Shown here: in pieces, positions 13,250 through 13,573 of the stretch
How the letters are laid out: each line of letters starts with the position of its first letter
Numbering within the stretch: position 1 is the first letter of the stretch
DNA from: Clostridia bacterium
Lineage (GTDB): Bacteria > Bacillota > Clostridia > Christensenellales > Aristaeellaceae
Direction: 5' to 3'
NCBI GenBank assembly: GCA_016297535.1
Contig: JAEDGL010000058.1
Location: 1 to 13,573 of the forward strand
DNA: 13,573 nucleotides
The notes under the pieces: model-generated
What the model saw: the letters and a program-made list of their open reading frames with translations, nothing else
Told to the model about the DNA's origin: nothing
The model's database searches: none
Translations under genes and position numbers: made by a program

Positions 13250-13573
13250 TCTACACCATGGACGTTGGCAACACCAACATCAAAACGGCCCTGTTTGAGG
13301 GCAGCGAAATGAAATACTCCTGGCGTATTTCCACCAACCGCATTTATACCAGCGATGAATACGGCCTGATCCTGAGCGGCCTGTTTTCCCACTCGGGGCT
13401 TACCATGGATTGCGTGGACGGCATCATCATGTCCAGCGTGGTGCCCACCATCAACTACACGCTGGAGCACATGTGCAAGGATTATTTTGGCAAAGTCCCC
13501 ATGGTGGTTGCCCCCGGCATCAAAACCGGCATCAACCTCAAGTATGAAAACCCGCGCGAGCTGGGCAGCGACC
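13246..13573 (+). CDS. coaX: Type III pantothenate kinase (partial, 3' end cut)
   Basis: The first 109 codons are present and the window ends inside the gene (full family length about 250-265). CoaX phosphorylates pantothenate to 4'-phosphopantothenate, the first committed step to coenzyme A. It is not inhibited by CoA and needs a monovalent cation. Seen motifs are the phosphate-binding DVGNTN (6-11), SSVVP (64-68), and the GINLKYENPRELGSD segment (95-109), where the family keeps N-x-x-x-x-NP-x-E-x-G-x-D. The ATG overlaps the S component stop (ATGA), with AAAGGA (13232-13237) 8 bases upstream. Uptake and first activation of the vitamin would therefore be made together. Confidence 0.95.
   Translation, partial: MIYTMDVGNTNIKTALFEGSEMKYSWRISTNRIYTSDEYGLILSGLFSHSGLTMDCVDGIIMSSVVPTINYTLEHMCKDYFGKVPMVVAPGIKTGINLKYENPRELGSD

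Overview
The window comes from a bacterial chromosome, most likely a GC-rich anaerobic Bacillota (clostridial, gut-type) genome. The signs are strong GGAGG-type ribosome binding sites, a Bacillus-type PurR repressor, an ECF-transporter S component next to a type III pantothenate kinase, and a pth-mfd pair. Species cannot be set from sequence alone. Genes fill almost the whole window and no gene-free gap exceeds 300 bases. No prophage, transposase gene, CRISPR array or tRNA was seen.

Layout. Bases 1-47 are the 3' end of the RNase P RNA gene (rnpB), followed by its terminator. A 500-residue GT-C-type membrane glycosyltransferase gene follows (120-1622). A sigma70-type promoter buried in its last codons reads into a short unit: a 34-codon ORF with a strong ribosome binding site (1655-1759), then a perfect 11-bp terminator hairpin. 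That hairpin ends only about 10 bases before the ribosome binding site of a three-gene ABC exporter operon (permease, permease, ATPase; 1841-4395). This arrangement looks like attenuation control. A second gene-end promoter (4367-4396) starts the pth-mfd pair (4471-8738): peptidyl-tRNA hydrolase and transcription-repair coupling factor.

Between mfd and the convergent purR (8974-9786, minus strand) lies a 225-bp cluster of palindromes. Two copies of one hairpin flank an inner element bounded by 10-bp inverted repeats. purR and a divergent SAM-dependent methyltransferase gene (9951-10763) share a control region holding two facing promoters and a PurBox-like site. purB follows (10896-12332), encoding an adenylosuccinate lyase of the longer, eukaryote-like type. 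The window closes with a probable pantothenate uptake and activation operon: an ECF S component (12560-13249) preceded by a structured leader, and the start of coaX (13246 onward, cut by the window edge).

Functional themes are RNA and translation housekeeping (rnpB, pth), transcription-coupled repair (mfd), purine metabolism and its regulation (purR, purB), and coenzyme A precursor supply (S component plus CoaX). The least explained parts are the 34-codon leader unit before the ABC exporter, the palindrome cluster between mfd and purR, and the leader of the S component gene. All promoter, operator and RNA-structure calls are by eye.
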